Shown here: in pieces, positions 18,308 to 26,364 of the stretch
Layout: every line of letters starts with the position of its first letter
Numbering within the stretch: position 1 is the stretch's first letter
Origin: Microbispora corallina
Lineage (GTDB): Bacteria; Actinomycetota; Actinomycetes; Streptosporangiales; Streptosporangiaceae
DNA: 64,000 nucleotides
Assembly (NCBI RefSeq): GCF_016863035.1
Contig: NZ_BOOC01000003.1
Span: forward strand, 62,001 to 126,000
Direction of reading: 5' to 3'
Translations under genes and position numbers: made by a program
Notes under the pieces: generated by a model
Seen by the model: the letters and a program-made list of their open reading frames with translations, nothing else
The model's database searches: none
Told to the model about the DNA's origin: nothing

Positions 18308-19048
18308 ATGCGCTTCACCTCTGAGACGTTGTCGGACGGCGTCCGCGAAAGGCTCTTCACCCTCGGCGAGATTCCCGGCGTGCTGTGGACGCCGGAAGGT
18401 GCCGCCGGCACTCGTCCCCTCATCGTCATGGGACACGGCGGCGGCCAGCACAAGAAGGCCCCCGGCGTCGTGGTCCGTGCGCGCCGGTTCGTGACCGAGT
18501 GCGCTTTCGCGGTCGCGGCAGTGGACGTGCCCGGCCATGGCGACAGGCCGAAGGACGAGGAATACGACCGGATCGCGACAGAGATCCGGGCGCGCGTGGA
18601 CGCCGGGGAGGATCCGGCCCCGCTGATCGCCGTCTTCCAGGCGCTCGTGGCTCGCCAGACCGTCCCGGAATGGCGGGCCGTCCTCGACGCGGTCCAGGAC
18701 CTCGAGTACGTCGGTGCTGGTCCGGTCGGTTACTGGGGTGTGTCGTTGGGGTGCGGACTCGGGGTTCCGTTCGTCGCCGCCGAACCCCGGGTCCGCGCGG
18801 CGGTGCTGGGGTTGGGCGGGGCGACGGCATCAGCGGAGGCCGCCACCCGGGTCACCGTCCCGGTGGAGTTCCTCCTGCAGTGGGACGACGAGCGGGTGCC
18901 GCGGGCCCAGGGCTTGGCGCTGTTCGACGCCTTCGCCTCAGCCGAGAAGACCTTGCACGCCAACCCCGGCAGGCACGGGGAGATCCCGGCATACGAACTG
19001 GACAGCACGCTGCGGTTCTTCGCCCGGCACCTCGGCTGCACAGGGTGA
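18308..19048 (+). CDS. Alpha/beta hydrolase, dienelactone-hydrolase-like
   Basis: A 246-residue cytoplasmic hydrolase. Seen features are the oxyanion region LIVMGHGGGQHKKAPG, the nucleophile elbow GYWGVSLGCG (Ser in GVSLG, about residue 144), an acid in LLQWDDERVP, and the C-terminal NPGRHGEIPAYELD with the probable catalytic histidine. The pattern matches uncharacterised DLH-related hydrolases. No signal peptide is present. The ATG at 18308 has GAAAGG about 12 nt upstream. It stands alone, with a long leader. Substrate unknown. Confidence 0.75.
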   Translation: MRFTSETLSDGVRERLFTLGEIPGVLWTPEGAAGTRPLIVMGHGGGQHKKAPGVVVRARRFVTECAFAVAAVDVPGHGDRPKDEEYDRIATEIRARVDAGEDPAPLIAVFQALVARQTVPEWRAVLDAVQDLEYVGAGPVGYWGVSLGCGLGVPFVAAEPRVRAAVLGLGGATASAEAATRVTVPVEFLLQWDDERVPRAQGLALFDAFASAEKTLHANPGRHGEIPAYELDSTLRFFARHLGCTG

Positions 19049-19064
19049 ACGTCGCCTGACGCGA

Positions 19065-19673
19065 TCAGCAGCCGCTCTTGGCGCACTGGCCCTCGACGAC
19101 GCCGCCGGGGCCGTCGGCGGGGGCCTGCGCGCCGGACGAGCCGCCGCCCTGGGGCTTGCCGGCGCCGCCGCCGTTCGACGTGCCGCTCTTCGTCCCGCTC
19201 TTCGTGCCGCCGGTCCCGGAGGAGCCCGAGGACCCGGATGAGCCGGAGCCGGTCGAGCCGCCGGACCCGCCCGCACCCGTCCCTGTGTCGCCGCCGGAGG
19301 CGTCCTGGCCCGTGCCGTCGCCGCCTCCGCCGCCCGTGGCGCCTGCGTCGTCCCCGCCGTCGCCGGGCTGGTCGCCCGCGCCGTCCTGGGGTCCGGCCTG
19401 ATCGGCCCCTCCCTGCCCGGCGTCGCCGGCGGGGGCTCCGGCGTCCTGGCTCGCGGCCGGTCCCGGGCCGCCCTGCGTGGGACCGCCGGAACCCTTGGCG
19501 AGCACGAACCCGGCGCCGCCGGCGACGAGCAGCGCCACCAGCGCGGCTCCCGCGATCACGGCCTTCTTCGTGGTGTTCCCGGAGCCGCTCCGGGAAGCGC
19601 CGGCGCCGCTGTCGAGGATCTCCTCCTGGCGGAAATCGGGCCGGCTCGTCGGGGGGTGGACGTCCCCTTGCAT
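19065..19673 (-). CDS. Membrane-anchored Gly/Ser/Asp-rich protein, unrecognised
   Basis: A 202-residue protein without a known domain. Residues 1-34 are cytoplasmic and polar, residues 37-60 form one membrane helix (KAVIAGAALVALLVAGGAGFVLA), and the remaining 140 residues are a low-complexity outer region of Gly, Ser, Asp, Gln and Thr with short runs such as SGSSGSSGSSG and TKSGTKSG. The protein ends GQCAKSGC with two cysteines, which is unusual for such a tail and could allow a disulfide or covalent link. It is convergent with the hydrolase and 16 nt from it. The ATG at 19673 is the only good start. Confidence 0.6.
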   Translation of the reverse strand: MQGDVHPPTSRPDFRQEEILDSGAGASRSGSGNTTKKAVIAGAALVALLVAGGAGFVLAKGSGGPTQGGPGPAASQDAGAPAGDAGQGGADQAGPQDGAGDQPGDGGDDAGATGGGGGDGTGQDASGGDTGTGAGGSGGSTGSGSSGSSGSSGTGGTKSGTKSGTSNGGGAGKPQGGGSSGAQAPADGPGGVVEGQCAKSGC

Positions 19674-19782
19674 GTGGAAACAACTCCCTGCGGTCGTTTA
19701 GGGGGAAAGCTCCTCGGCTTCCGCGGGTGGTTGACCACCTTAACCACTACATTGGACAAACCGCACAATCTTCCATCAATAA

Positions 19783-19995
19783 TCACGAATCTCCCAGACA
19801 TGCAGGTCGGCGCGCGAACGTCCGGCGGTACGCCGAGGGGGAGGTGTGCATCGCCCGCGTGAAGTGGTGACGGAACGTCACCGGGGTCTCGAAGCCGACC
19901 GTGGCCGCGACCTGCTCGACCGGGACGGCCGTGGTCTCCAGCAGGGGCAGGCTGGCCGCGATCCGCTGCGCGATCACCCAGCGGACGGGGCTGGT
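19783..19995 (-). pseudogene. AraC-family C-terminal remnant
   Basis: Reading leftward, the frame encodes TSPVRWVIAQRIAASLPLLE, then VEQVAATVGFETPVTFRHHF and AMHTSPSAYRRTF, which is the second helix-turn-helix and end of a GlxA/AraC-type regulator. The homology begins abruptly at TSPVRW; the first DNA-binding helix and the whole sensor domain are missing, and no start codon fits. The break coincides within a few bases with the left edge of the rhodanese fragment on the other strand. It is a truncated gene, not a functional regulator. Confidence 0.65.
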
Positions 19996-20122
19996 GCCGA
20001 TGATCGGCGGCTTCGAGTACTGGGCCCGGGAGGGCTTCGCCGTCGTGACGGCGTCCGGCGGCGAGCGGCGCCCGCCGGACCCGCTGACGGCCCCCGCCGC
20101 CGCCGTCTCCTGCGGCTGCTGA
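19994..20122 (+). pseudogene. Rhodanese-like protein, C-terminal remnant
   Basis: In the frame ending at the TGA of 20122 the sequence VPMIGGFEYWAREGFAVVT followed by RRPPDPLTAPA and a CGC end resembles the last third of single-domain rhodanese-like proteins (GGxxxWxxxGxPV). The active-site cysteine loop is absent because the gene is cut at about 19994, where it meets the AraC remnant. Upstream the frame translates antisense to AraC sequence and is not rhodanese-like. The rest of 20123-20199 holds nothing recognisable before the tRNA. Confidence 0.5.
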
Positions 20123-20199
20123 CCCGTCGTCCGCTCGGTTACGCTCTCGCGCCGGACGTCCTATACACTGGCCGGGCGCCGCTGCGGTGGCGTGACCAA

Positions 20200-20272
20200 G
20201 GGGCTATAGCGCAGCTGGTAGCGCACCTCCATGGCATGGAGGGGGTCTGGGGTTCGAGTCCCCATAGCTCCA
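20200..20272 (+). tRNA. tRNA-Ala (GGC)
   Basis: A 73-nt cloverleaf: acceptor GGGGCTA with TAGCTCC, D-arm GCGCAGCTGGTAGCGC, anticodon stem CCTCC/GGAGG with loop ATGGCAT (anticodon GGC), and T-arm GGTTCGAGTCC. The 3' CCA is not encoded. It is flanked on the left by gene remnants. Confidence 0.95.
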
Positions 20273-20297
20273 CCCTTCGCGGACCCGTCCGGTCCGC

Positions 20298-20897
20298 TCA
20301 CCCGATCACCGTCAGCGGCCCGCACCCGCACGCGGGCCGCAGCAGGAGCCCGACGTCGAGCCGGACCAGCGGCCACACCACCGCCACCGGCCGCCACTGC
20401 GGTTCCACGACCGCCAGCACGGGTTCCTCGAACGGCGTTGGGGTGGGACTGGGCGTCGGAGTGGCCGCCGGGGTCGGCGTGGGCCGTGGCGTGGGCCGCG
20501 GCGTGGGCCGTGGTGTGGGCCGCGGCGTCGGGGCGATCACCGTCACGTTCTGGGTGATGTTGCAGACCCGGCTCCTCCGGCACAGGGCGTTCTGGACGCT
20601 CGTCACGCCGTCCGCCGCCTCGGTCGACGTGTGCTGGTAGCCGCGGTTGTTCGTGGGGCTCTTCACCGACAGGACGCTGCGGTTGCGCCGGCCGTTGCCG
20701 CTCGTCACCGTGTCGTCGCCGGGTGGGTCGGCGCGCAGCCGCCCGTGTGCCCGGGCGGCCCGCTCGCGGTCGGTGCCCGCGGCCGCCGGGAGCGGGTCCA
20801 GGGCCGCGAGGAACACGGCCGAGGCGGACGCGCCGATGAGAGACACCAGGGCCAGGGTTCTCATGCCCCCCGCGCCGCCAACGAGCCGAATTGTCAT
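20298..20897 (-). CDS. Secreted protein with CxRxxxC-type domain and Pro-Thr repeat tail
   Basis: A 199-residue exported protein of unknown function. A signal peptide covers residues 10-40 (MRTLALVSLIGASASAVFLAAL). Residues about 68-121 (from GNGRRNRSVLSV to CRRSRVCNITQNVTV) align with the mature part of the protein at 21080-21451, including a pair of cysteines six apart. Then follow TPRP repeats (APTPRPTPRPTPRPTPRPTP) and a hydrophobic C-terminal stretch. The Pro-Thr repeats suggest a cell-wall-spanning linker. Start may be the ATG at 20897 or at 20864. Confidence 0.6.
   Translation of the reverse strand: MTIRLVGGAGGMRTLALVSLIGASASAVFLAALDPLPAAAGTDRERAARAHGRLRADPPGDDTVTSGNGRRNRSVLSVKSPTNNRGYQHTSTEAADGVTSVQNALCRRSRVCNITQNVTVIAPTPRPTPRPTPRPTPRPTPTPAATPTPSPTPTPFEEPVLAVVEPQWRPVAVVWPLVRLDVGLLLRPACGCGPLTVIG
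20474..20533 (-). repeat. 12-bp tandem repeat encoding TPRP units
   Basis: About four to five copies of a GGCGTGGGCCGY unit in tandem inside the secreted protein gene at 20298-20897. They encode the TPRP repeats and could vary in number by slippage. Confidence 0.7.
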
Positions 20898-21079
20898 TCT
20901 TCGTCGCCCCCTGCCGAATCCTGATTAGTCCGGACGTCGTTCTCCGTCCGTACTGCTTGCTCAGGATAATCGGGGGCCGGGCGCAACCCGCGCCACCGGA
21001 GGACGGGGCGCGGGTTATTGCCGGAGTATTGCCAACGGCAGCGTCAATAACTGCTCGGACCGGACCGATCGGACAATTG

Positions 21080-21451
21080 TCAGTTTCGGCTCACCGTCCA
21101 CTGGCTCTGGTTGACCTTGCAGAGCTTGTGCCGCTTGCAGTTGACGTTCTGCGTGTTGGTGCTGCCGTTGTTACCGGTCGAGACCTCCTGGATGCCGTCG
21201 ACAACGGTGGGCGTGTCGATCGCGAAGTTGTTCTGGTTGTGCTTGCCGTTCCCGGCGTTGATGGAGATCTTCCCGCTGTTGCCGGAGCTGGCGGTGTCGC
21301 CGTGGCGGCCGTGGTGGCCACCGCCTGAGCGGGCGGACGCCTCCGTGGACAGCGCGGCCGTCGCGATGGCGACGACGAGGGCGGTCAACGCCGACCGCAG
21401 GGCGATCGCTCCGATACTGGCGAGCGGCTTACCCGCACGGCGACGGCTCAT
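21080..21451 (-). CDS. Small secreted protein with CKRxxxC motif
   Basis: A 123-residue exported protein. A signal peptide spans residues 1-42 (SALTALVVAIATAALSTEASA). The mature region is Asn/Gly-rich (SGNSGKISINAGNGKHNQNN) and carries TQNVNCKRHKLCKVNQ near its end, with two cysteines six apart. It is a paralogue of the domain at residues 68-121 of the neighbouring protein (20298-20897) but lacks that protein's Pro-Thr tail. The ATG at 21451 has AGGTG upstream; the frame runs further open but without a signal peptide. Function unknown. The 182-bp gap between the two genes holds no further gene. Confidence 0.7.
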   Translation of the reverse strand: MSRRRAGKPLASIGAIALRSALTALVVAIATAALSTEASARSGGGHHGRHGDTASSGNSGKISINAGNGKHNQNNFAIDTPTVVDGIQEVSTGNNGSTNTQNVNCKRHKLCKVNQSQWTVSRN

Positions 21452-21718
21452 CTCGGTGCACCTGCCTAGCTTTCCACACTGGACGTCCGTTTGATTGGAC
21501 ATAAACGACGTCCACCTCCATACCCTGCTTTCGGGCCGCGGTCCCGGCCGATACGGCAGGCGGCGCGGATAATTACCCCTCCTTTGTCGTGCGGCGGAAT
21601 TCGGGCGCATCACGATGCCGTTCTCCAGTGGAAATCCGGTCCATCGGCATTCGGGCGCCCGCCGGACGGCCCGAGGCGGCGTACATGAACGTGACCGGCG
21701 GGGGTAGGGGCGAACGCC

Positions 21719-21922
21719 ATGAAACGGATCCTGCAGCTCGTCGTCACCCGATGGCTCGCCCGCACGCCGCTCGGACTGGTCGTGCTGGGCATCGGCTGGC
21801 TGGTCATGCGCAAGCGGCGCGGCGCCCAGCGGCCCGGCACGGCCGAGGCGTTCCGCGAGCCCGGCCGCAGGTCGCGCACCCCGTACGCCTCGCGCGGCCC
21901 GTCCGGTCGCGGCCGCCGCTGA
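21719..21922 (+). CDS. Small single-span membrane protein (DUF6203-like)
   Basis: A 67-residue protein with one hydrophobic helix at residues 15-31 (RTPLGLVVLGIGWLVM) followed by a strongly basic tail. The pattern VTRWLARTPLGLVVLGIGWLV looks like small conserved proteins of Streptosporangiales that I recall as DUF6203; that name is not certain. GGTAGGGG lies 8 nt before the ATG. It stands alone between the secreted protein pair and the efflux pump. The 267-bp gap before it shows no other gene. Confidence 0.6.
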   Translation: MKRILQLVVTRWLARTPLGLVVLGIGWLVMRKRRGAQRPGTAEAFREPGRRSRTPYASRGPSGRGRR

Positions 21923-22055
21923 CCGCCCCCGGACCCCGGCCCGCCCCGGAGCGGGCGCGGGACCCGGCCGGCCCGTGGCCGCGCGGGAACGAGGACAGCC
22001 GGCCCGTGGCGGCTCGGGACCCGGTGGGGGCCCGCGGCGACGCGGGGGAGACCGG

Positions 22056-23435
22056 TCAGCCCCTTCGGCCGGGGATGGCCAGCGCCGCGGCGGCCAGCGC
22101 CAGCGCGGCGAAGACGGCCGCGGTGGCGAACGCGGCGGCCATGCCGCCGACGAGCGTGCCGTCACGCATGGCTGTGCCGAACACGGTCACCAGGACGGCC
22201 GATCCCAGCGCCCCGCCCGCCCAGACCATCGTCTGCGCCAGCCCTGACGCCGCCCCCGACTCTCGGGGGCCCACCCCCGCGAGGATGGTCGCGTTCAGCG
22301 GCATGAAGGACAGCCCGCCGCCGATCCCGAGCAGCAGCATCGGCCCGAGCACGCCGTCCGCGTACCCGGTTCCGGGCCCGACCCGGGTGAGCCACACGAG
22401 CCCGGCGAGCGACAGCGTGGTCCCGGCTACGATGACGGCCCTGGCGCCGAACCGGGGGAGCAGTCGCGGCACCACCCGTACGACGGCGAACTGCGTGAGC
22501 GCCATCGGCAGGAACGCGAACCCGGCCCGCAGCGGGTCCAGGCCCAGGACGAGCTGGACGAACTGGGTCATCAGGAAGAAGAACCCGAACATGCCGGCCG
22601 CGAGCAGCAACTGGACCAGGTAGGCGGCGGCGCGGGTCCGGTCGGCCAGCAGCGCCGGCGGCACGATCGGCTGCCGCGCCCGGGTCTCCACCGCGGCGAA
22701 CCCGGCCAGCAGCGCCGCCGCCGCGACGAAGGCGGGGGCGGCCTCGCGCCAGCCGGCGTCGGCGACCGTGACCAGCGCGTACACGAGGGAGACCATCCCG
22801 CCGGTCACCGTCACGGCCCCGGCGACGTCGAAGCGGCCGGGGTGCCGGTCGGGCTCGCTGATGAAGCGCGGCGCCAGCGCGACCACGAGCAGCCCGATCG
22901 GGACGTTCACGAAGAACACCCAGCGCCAGGACGTCGTGTCGGTGAGCAGACCGCCCAGAATCAGGCCTATGGAGCCGCCGGCCCCCGTGACGGCGGAGTA
23001 GAGGCTTATCGCGCGGTTGCGGGCCGCGCCCTCGGGAAACGTGGTGGCGATCAGGGCGAGGATGCTCGGGCCGGCGACTGCGGCCCCGACCCCCTGGGCG
23101 GCCCGCGCGGCAAGCAGTCCCCAGGCGGCCGTGGCGAGCCCGCCCATCAGTGAGCCGAGCGTGAAGACGAGGACGCCCGCGACGAAGACCCGGCGCCGGC
23201 CGAGGATGTCCCCGGCCCGGCCGCCGAGCGTCAGCAGGCCGCCGAAGGCGAGCAGGTAGGCGTTCATCACCCAGGACAGGCCGGTGGGGGAGAACCCGAC
23301 GTCCTGCTGGATCCTGGGCAGGGCGATGGTCACGATGGTCGAGTCCAGGCCGATCATGAGCTGGCACGTCACCACCACGGCGAGCGCCAGGCGGGTGTGC
23401 GTCCGCGCGCGAAGGGATACCGTGAGCGTCGACAA
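22056..23435 (-). CDS. MFS drug efflux transporter, DHA2 (EmrB/QacA) family
   Basis: A 459-residue proton-driven exporter with about 14 membrane helices. The first helix reads VVVTCQLMIGLDSTIVTIALPRI, and the loop motif is GGRAGDILGRRRVFVAG. The sequence SLYSAVTGAGGSIGLILGG contains the antiporter motif C of drug exporters. The start is TTG at 23435, with GGAGG 5 nt upstream; further upstream sequence is not protein-like. It is divergent from the TetR gene at 23518, with inverted repeats in between, so it is the probable target of that repressor. Confidence 0.88.
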   Translation of the reverse strand: MSTLTVSLRARTHTRLALAVVVTCQLMIGLDSTIVTIALPRIQQDVGFSPTGLSWVMNAYLLAFGGLLTLGGRAGDILGRRRVFVAGVLVFTLGSLMGGLATAAWGLLAARAAQGVGAAVAGPSILALIATTFPEGAARNRAISLYSAVTGAGGSIGLILGGLLTDTTSWRWVFFVNVPIGLLVVALAPRFISEPDRHPGRFDVAGAVTVTGGMVSLVYALVTVADAGWREAAPAFVAAAALLAGFAAVETRARQPIVPPALLADRTRAAAYLVQLLLAAGMFGFFFLMTQFVQLVLGLDPLRAGFAFLPMALTQFAVVRVVPRLLPRFGARAVIVAGTTLSLAGLVWLTRVGPGTGYADGVLGPMLLLGIGGGLSFMPLNATILAGVGPRESGAASGLAQTMVWAGGALGSAVLVTVFGTAMRDGTLVGGMAAAFATAAVFAALALAAAALAIPGRRG

Positions 23436-23464
23436 ACGAGCCTCCGAGGGATTAAGTGGAGATA

Positions 23465-23499
23465 GCCTCCGGTAAAGGAATATACGGAGGCAACCTCCG
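23465..23499. promoter_or_regulatory. TetR operator candidate between efflux pump and regulator
   Basis: Two nested inverted repeats: GCCTCCG (23465-23471) with CGGAGGC (23485-23491), and CGGAGG-CAA-CCTCCG (23485-23499). They lie between the divergent DHA2 pump and TetR genes. Confidence 0.65.
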
Positions 23500-23517
23500 C
23501 TTCGCAAGGGTGTTGCC

Positions 23518-24084
23518 ATGAACAGGCCCATGCGCGCCGACGCGCGCCGCAACTACGACCGCCTGCTCGCCGAGGCGCGGGTGCTGTTCGAGGAGCAGGG
23601 GCCGGACGCGCCGCTGGAGGACATCGCGCGGCGGGCCGAGGTGGGCATCGGCACGCTCTACCGGCACTTCCCCACGCGGCAGGCCCTGCAGGAGGCGGTC
23701 TACCGGGACCAGATCGAGGCGCTGGCCCAGGAGGCGTACGACCTGGCGGAGCGGAGCCGGCCGGAGGAGGCGCTGTTGCCCTGGATCCGGTCGATGCTGG
23801 CGCACGCGGTGGCCAAGCGCGGTCTCAACCGGGCGCTGATGGCGACGCTCGGCAGGGAGTCCGACCTGTTCGCGGCGTGCCGGCAGCAGCTCAACGCCGC
23901 CGGTGAGGCGCTGCTGACCCCCGCGCAGGAGGCGGGGGCGGTCCGCAAGGACCTGGAGGTGGGCGAGCTGCTCAAGCTGGTCCACGGGGTGTCGGTGGCG
24001 ACCGAGCGGTCACCCGGCGACGCCGACCGCCTGATCACCCTCATCATCGAAGGGCTGCGGCCGGTGGACGACCGGCCTCGCTGA
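23518..24084 (+). CDS. TetR family repressor of the adjacent efflux pump
   Basis: A 188-residue regulator. Residues about 12-58 form the DNA-binding domain (RLLAEARVLFEEQGPDAPLEDIARRAEVGIGTLYRHFPTRQALQEAVY). The C-terminal ligand domain matches the SbtR-like group (LLPWIRSMLAHAVAKRGLNRAL). It is divergent from the DHA2 pump with CCTCCG-type inverted repeats between them. Its last 41 bases overlap the end of the AraC-type gene on the opposite strand. Confidence 0.9.
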   Translation: MNRPMRADARRNYDRLLAEARVLFEEQGPDAPLEDIARRAEVGIGTLYRHFPTRQALQEAVYRDQIEALAQEAYDLAERSRPEEALLPWIRSMLAHAVAKRGLNRALMATLGRESDLFAACRQQLNAAGEALLTPAQEAGAVRKDLEVGELLKLVHGVSVATERSPGDADRLITLIIEGLRPVDDRPR

Positions 24085-25033
24085 GGGGGCTGCGGAACGT
24101 CTGCCGGTAGGCCAGCGGCGGCACGCCGACGGCGGCGTGGAGGTGCTGGCGGAGCGAGACGCCCGTGCCGAACCCCGCCTTCCTGGCGATCAGGTCGACC
24201 GGCAGGTCGGTGGTCTCCAGCAGGTGGCGGGCGTGCTCGACCCGCTGCCGGGTGAGCCACCTGGCCGGGCTGAGGCCCGTCTCCTCGCGGAACCTGCGGG
24301 TGAACGTCCGGACGCTCATCCGGGCGTGCGCGGCCAGCGCGGCCAGGTCCAGCGGCTCGTGCAGGTTCTCCAGCATCCACGCCCGGGTGGGCGCGGTGGT
24401 GGTCCCCGCGGGGTCGGGCACGGGGCGCTCGATGTACTGCGCCTGGCCGCCCTCCCGGAACGGCGGGGTGACGCAACGCCTGGCCGTCCGGTTGGCCACC
24501 TCGCTGCCGTGGTCGCGGCGGATGACGTGCAGGCACAGATCGATGCCGGCCGCGACGCCGGCCGAGGTGAGCAGGTCGCCGTCGTCGATGAAGAGCACCT
24601 CGGGGTCGAGGCGCACCCGGGGGAACAGCGAGCGGAACCGGTCGGCGTTGCGCCAGTGCGTCGCGGCCGGCCGGTCGTCGAGCAGCCCGGCCGCGGCCAG
24701 CACGAAGGCGCCGGTGCAGATGGAGATCAGCCGGGAGCGCCCGGCGGCCTCGCGCAGCGCGTCCCGCACCCGGGGGTCCAGCGTGCCGTCCTCGATGGGA
24801 GGGCCGCCGTGGATGCCCGGCACCACCACGGTGTCGGCCGTGGCGAGCACACCGAGGTCGTGGTCGGGCACCACGCTGTATCCGGCGCGCGTGCGGACCG
24901 GACCGCCGCCGGGCGTGCAGGTGACCACTTCGTAGAGCGGCCCGCCGTCCTCGGCGGCCCAGAACACCTGCCCGGGGACGCCCAGGTCGAGGGTGGCGAA
25001 GTCCTCCAGCACGAGGACGGCGACGCGATGCAT
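24044..25033 (-). CDS. GlxA-type AraC regulator with DJ-1/PfpI domain
   Basis: A 329-residue regulator. Residues about 3-175 form a DJ-1/PfpI-like domain (VAVLVLEDFATLDLGVPGQVF, ADTVVVPG, SICTGAFVLAAAGLLDDRPATHW). Residues about 220-318 form an AraC DNA-binding domain with two helix-turn-helix motifs (LDLAALAAHARMSVRTFTRRFREETGLSPARW and LPVDLIARKAGFGTGVSLRQHL). The SICTGAF cysteine is at the nucleophile elbow, as usual for this group, though most are not enzymes. It is divergent from the MFS gene at 25105 (71 bp gap) and likely controls it. Its end overlaps the TetR gene. Confidence 0.9.
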   Translation of the reverse strand: MHRVAVLVLEDFATLDLGVPGQVFWAAEDGGPLYEVVTCTPGGGPVRTRAGYSVVPDHDLGVLATADTVVVPGIHGGPPIEDGTLDPRVRDALREAAGRSRLISICTGAFVLAAAGLLDDRPAATHWRNADRFRSLFPRVRLDPEVLFIDDGDLLTSAGVAAGIDLCLHVIRRDHGSEVANRTARRCVTPPFREGGQAQYIERPVPDPAGTTTAPTRAWMLENLHEPLDLAALAAHARMSVRTFTRRFREETGLSPARWLTRQRVEHARHLLETTDLPVDLIARKAGFGTGVSLRQHLHAAVGVPPLAYRQTFRSPLSEAGRPPAAALR

Positions 25034-25104
25034 GGCCCGATTGTTTCACATATTGGCTTTCGGGCCACTGGCTGGGGCGGGACCGCCGCCAGCAGGATGG
25101 GCGC

Positions 25105-26364
25105 ATGAGATCGCTTCATCGGGCCTGGTTCGTGGCCGCCGCCGCCTTCGTCGCCATCCTCGGAGCCGCGGGCTTCCGCGCCACGCCGGGCGTTCTGATC
25201 ACCCCGCTGCAGGACGAGTTCGGCTGGTCCAGGGGGACGATCTCGCTCGCCGTCTCGGTGAACCTGATGCTCTACGGCCTGTTCGCGCCGTTCGCCGCGG
25301 CCCTGATGGACCGGTTCGGCATGCGCCGGGTGGTCACGTGCGCCCTCGCCCTGGTCGCGGCCGGCAGCGGCCTGACCGTGTTCATGACCGCGAGCTGGGA
25401 GCTGGTCGCGCTGTGGGGCGTGCTCGTCGGGCTCGGCACCGGCTCGATGGCCCTGGTGTTCGCCGCGACGCTGACCGACCGGTGGTTCGTCCGGCACCGC
25501 GGGCTCGTGACGGGGATCCTGACGGCCGGAGGCGCCACCGGCCAGCTCGTCTTCCTCCCGGTGCTGGCGCACCTCGCCGAGATGCAGGGCTGGCGGTACG
25601 CCGCTCTCACCGTGTCCGGCGCGGCCCTGGCCGTCGTCCCTCTGGTGTGGTTCCTCATCCGCGACACCCCCGAGGAGCTCGGGCTGACCGCGCTGGGCGC
25701 CGCCGAGCCCGTCGTACGGACCCCGAGCAGGGGGGCGTCGGCGCGGGCGCTGCGGGTCCTGCGGTCCGCGTCCAGGAAGCGGTCGTTCTGGTTCCTCGTG
25801 GGGGGCTTCGCCATCTGCGGCGCGAGCACGAACGGCCTGGTCGGCACGCACTTCATCCCGGCCGCCCACGATCACGGCATGGGGGAGACCGCCGCCGCCT
25901 CGCTGCTCGCGCTCGTCGGGGTCTTCGACATCGTCGGCACGGTCGCCTCCGGGTGGCTGAGCGACCGGGTGGACTCGCGCGTCCTGCTCACCGTCTACTA
26001 CGCGCTGCGCGGGCTGTCCCTGCTGGTCCTGCCGCAGCTGTTCGCGGCCACCGCCCATCCCAGCATGCTCGTGTTCATCGTCTTCTACGGCCTCGACTGG
26101 GTGGCGACGGTGCCGCCCACGGTGGCCCTGTGCCGGAAGATCTTCGGGACGGAGGGCGCGGTCGTGTTCGGCTGGGTGTTCGCCTCACACCAGGTGGGCG
26201 CCGCGATCGCCGCCACCGTCGCCGGCGTCACCCGCGACCACCTCGGCAACTACGACGCCGCCTGGTACGGCGCGGGGCTGCTGTGCCTGCTCGCCGCCCT
26301 CATGTCGTCCCGCGTGGTGACCCGTGCGGAGCGGCCCAGGGAGGCTGCGATCCTGGTCGGGTGA
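25105..26364 (+). CDS. MFS transporter, OFA/monocarboxylate-like
   Basis: A 419-residue carrier with 12 predicted helices. GVLITPLQDEFGWSRGTISLAVSVNLMLYGLFAPFAAALMDRFG is the typical opening of the oxalate/formate and monocarboxylate transporter branch, and WFVRHRGLVTGILTAGGATGQL is also characteristic. The branch suggests import or export of small organic acids. It faces the GlxA-type regulator. Its TGA overlaps the GTG of the Pth2-like gene by four bases, so the two are translationally coupled. Confidence 0.85.
   Translation: MRSLHRAWFVAAAAFVAILGAAGFRATPGVLITPLQDEFGWSRGTISLAVSVNLMLYGLFAPFAAALMDRFGMRRVVTCALALVAAGSGLTVFMTASWELVALWGVLVGLGTGSMALVFAATLTDRWFVRHRGLVTGILTAGGATGQLVFLPVLAHLAEMQGWRYAALTVSGAALAVVPLVWFLIRDTPEELGLTALGAAEPVVRTPSRGASARALRVLRSASRKRSFWFLVGGFAICGASTNGLVGTHFIPAAHDHGMGETAAASLLALVGVFDIVGTVASGWLSDRVDSRVLLTVYYALRGLSLLVLPQLFAATAHPSMLVFIVFYGLDWVATVPPTVALCRKIFGTEGAVVFGWVFASHQVGAAIAATVAGVTRDHLGNYDAAWYGAGLLCLLAALMSSRVVTRAERPREAAILVG

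Noticed and set aside
19783-20272. A complete mobile element at the tRNA-Ala
   Set aside because: No integrase, transposase or repeated tRNA end is seen in the window; only truncated remnants remain.
20474-20533. CRISPR-like short repeats
   Set aside because: The repeats are contiguous 12-bp units in frame with a coding sequence, without spacers.
23435-23552. Extended N-terminus for the DHA2 pump from an upstream ATG
   Set aside because: The extra residues translate the regulatory region with its palindromes and run into the TetR gene start; the TTG at 23435 has a good ribosome binding site.
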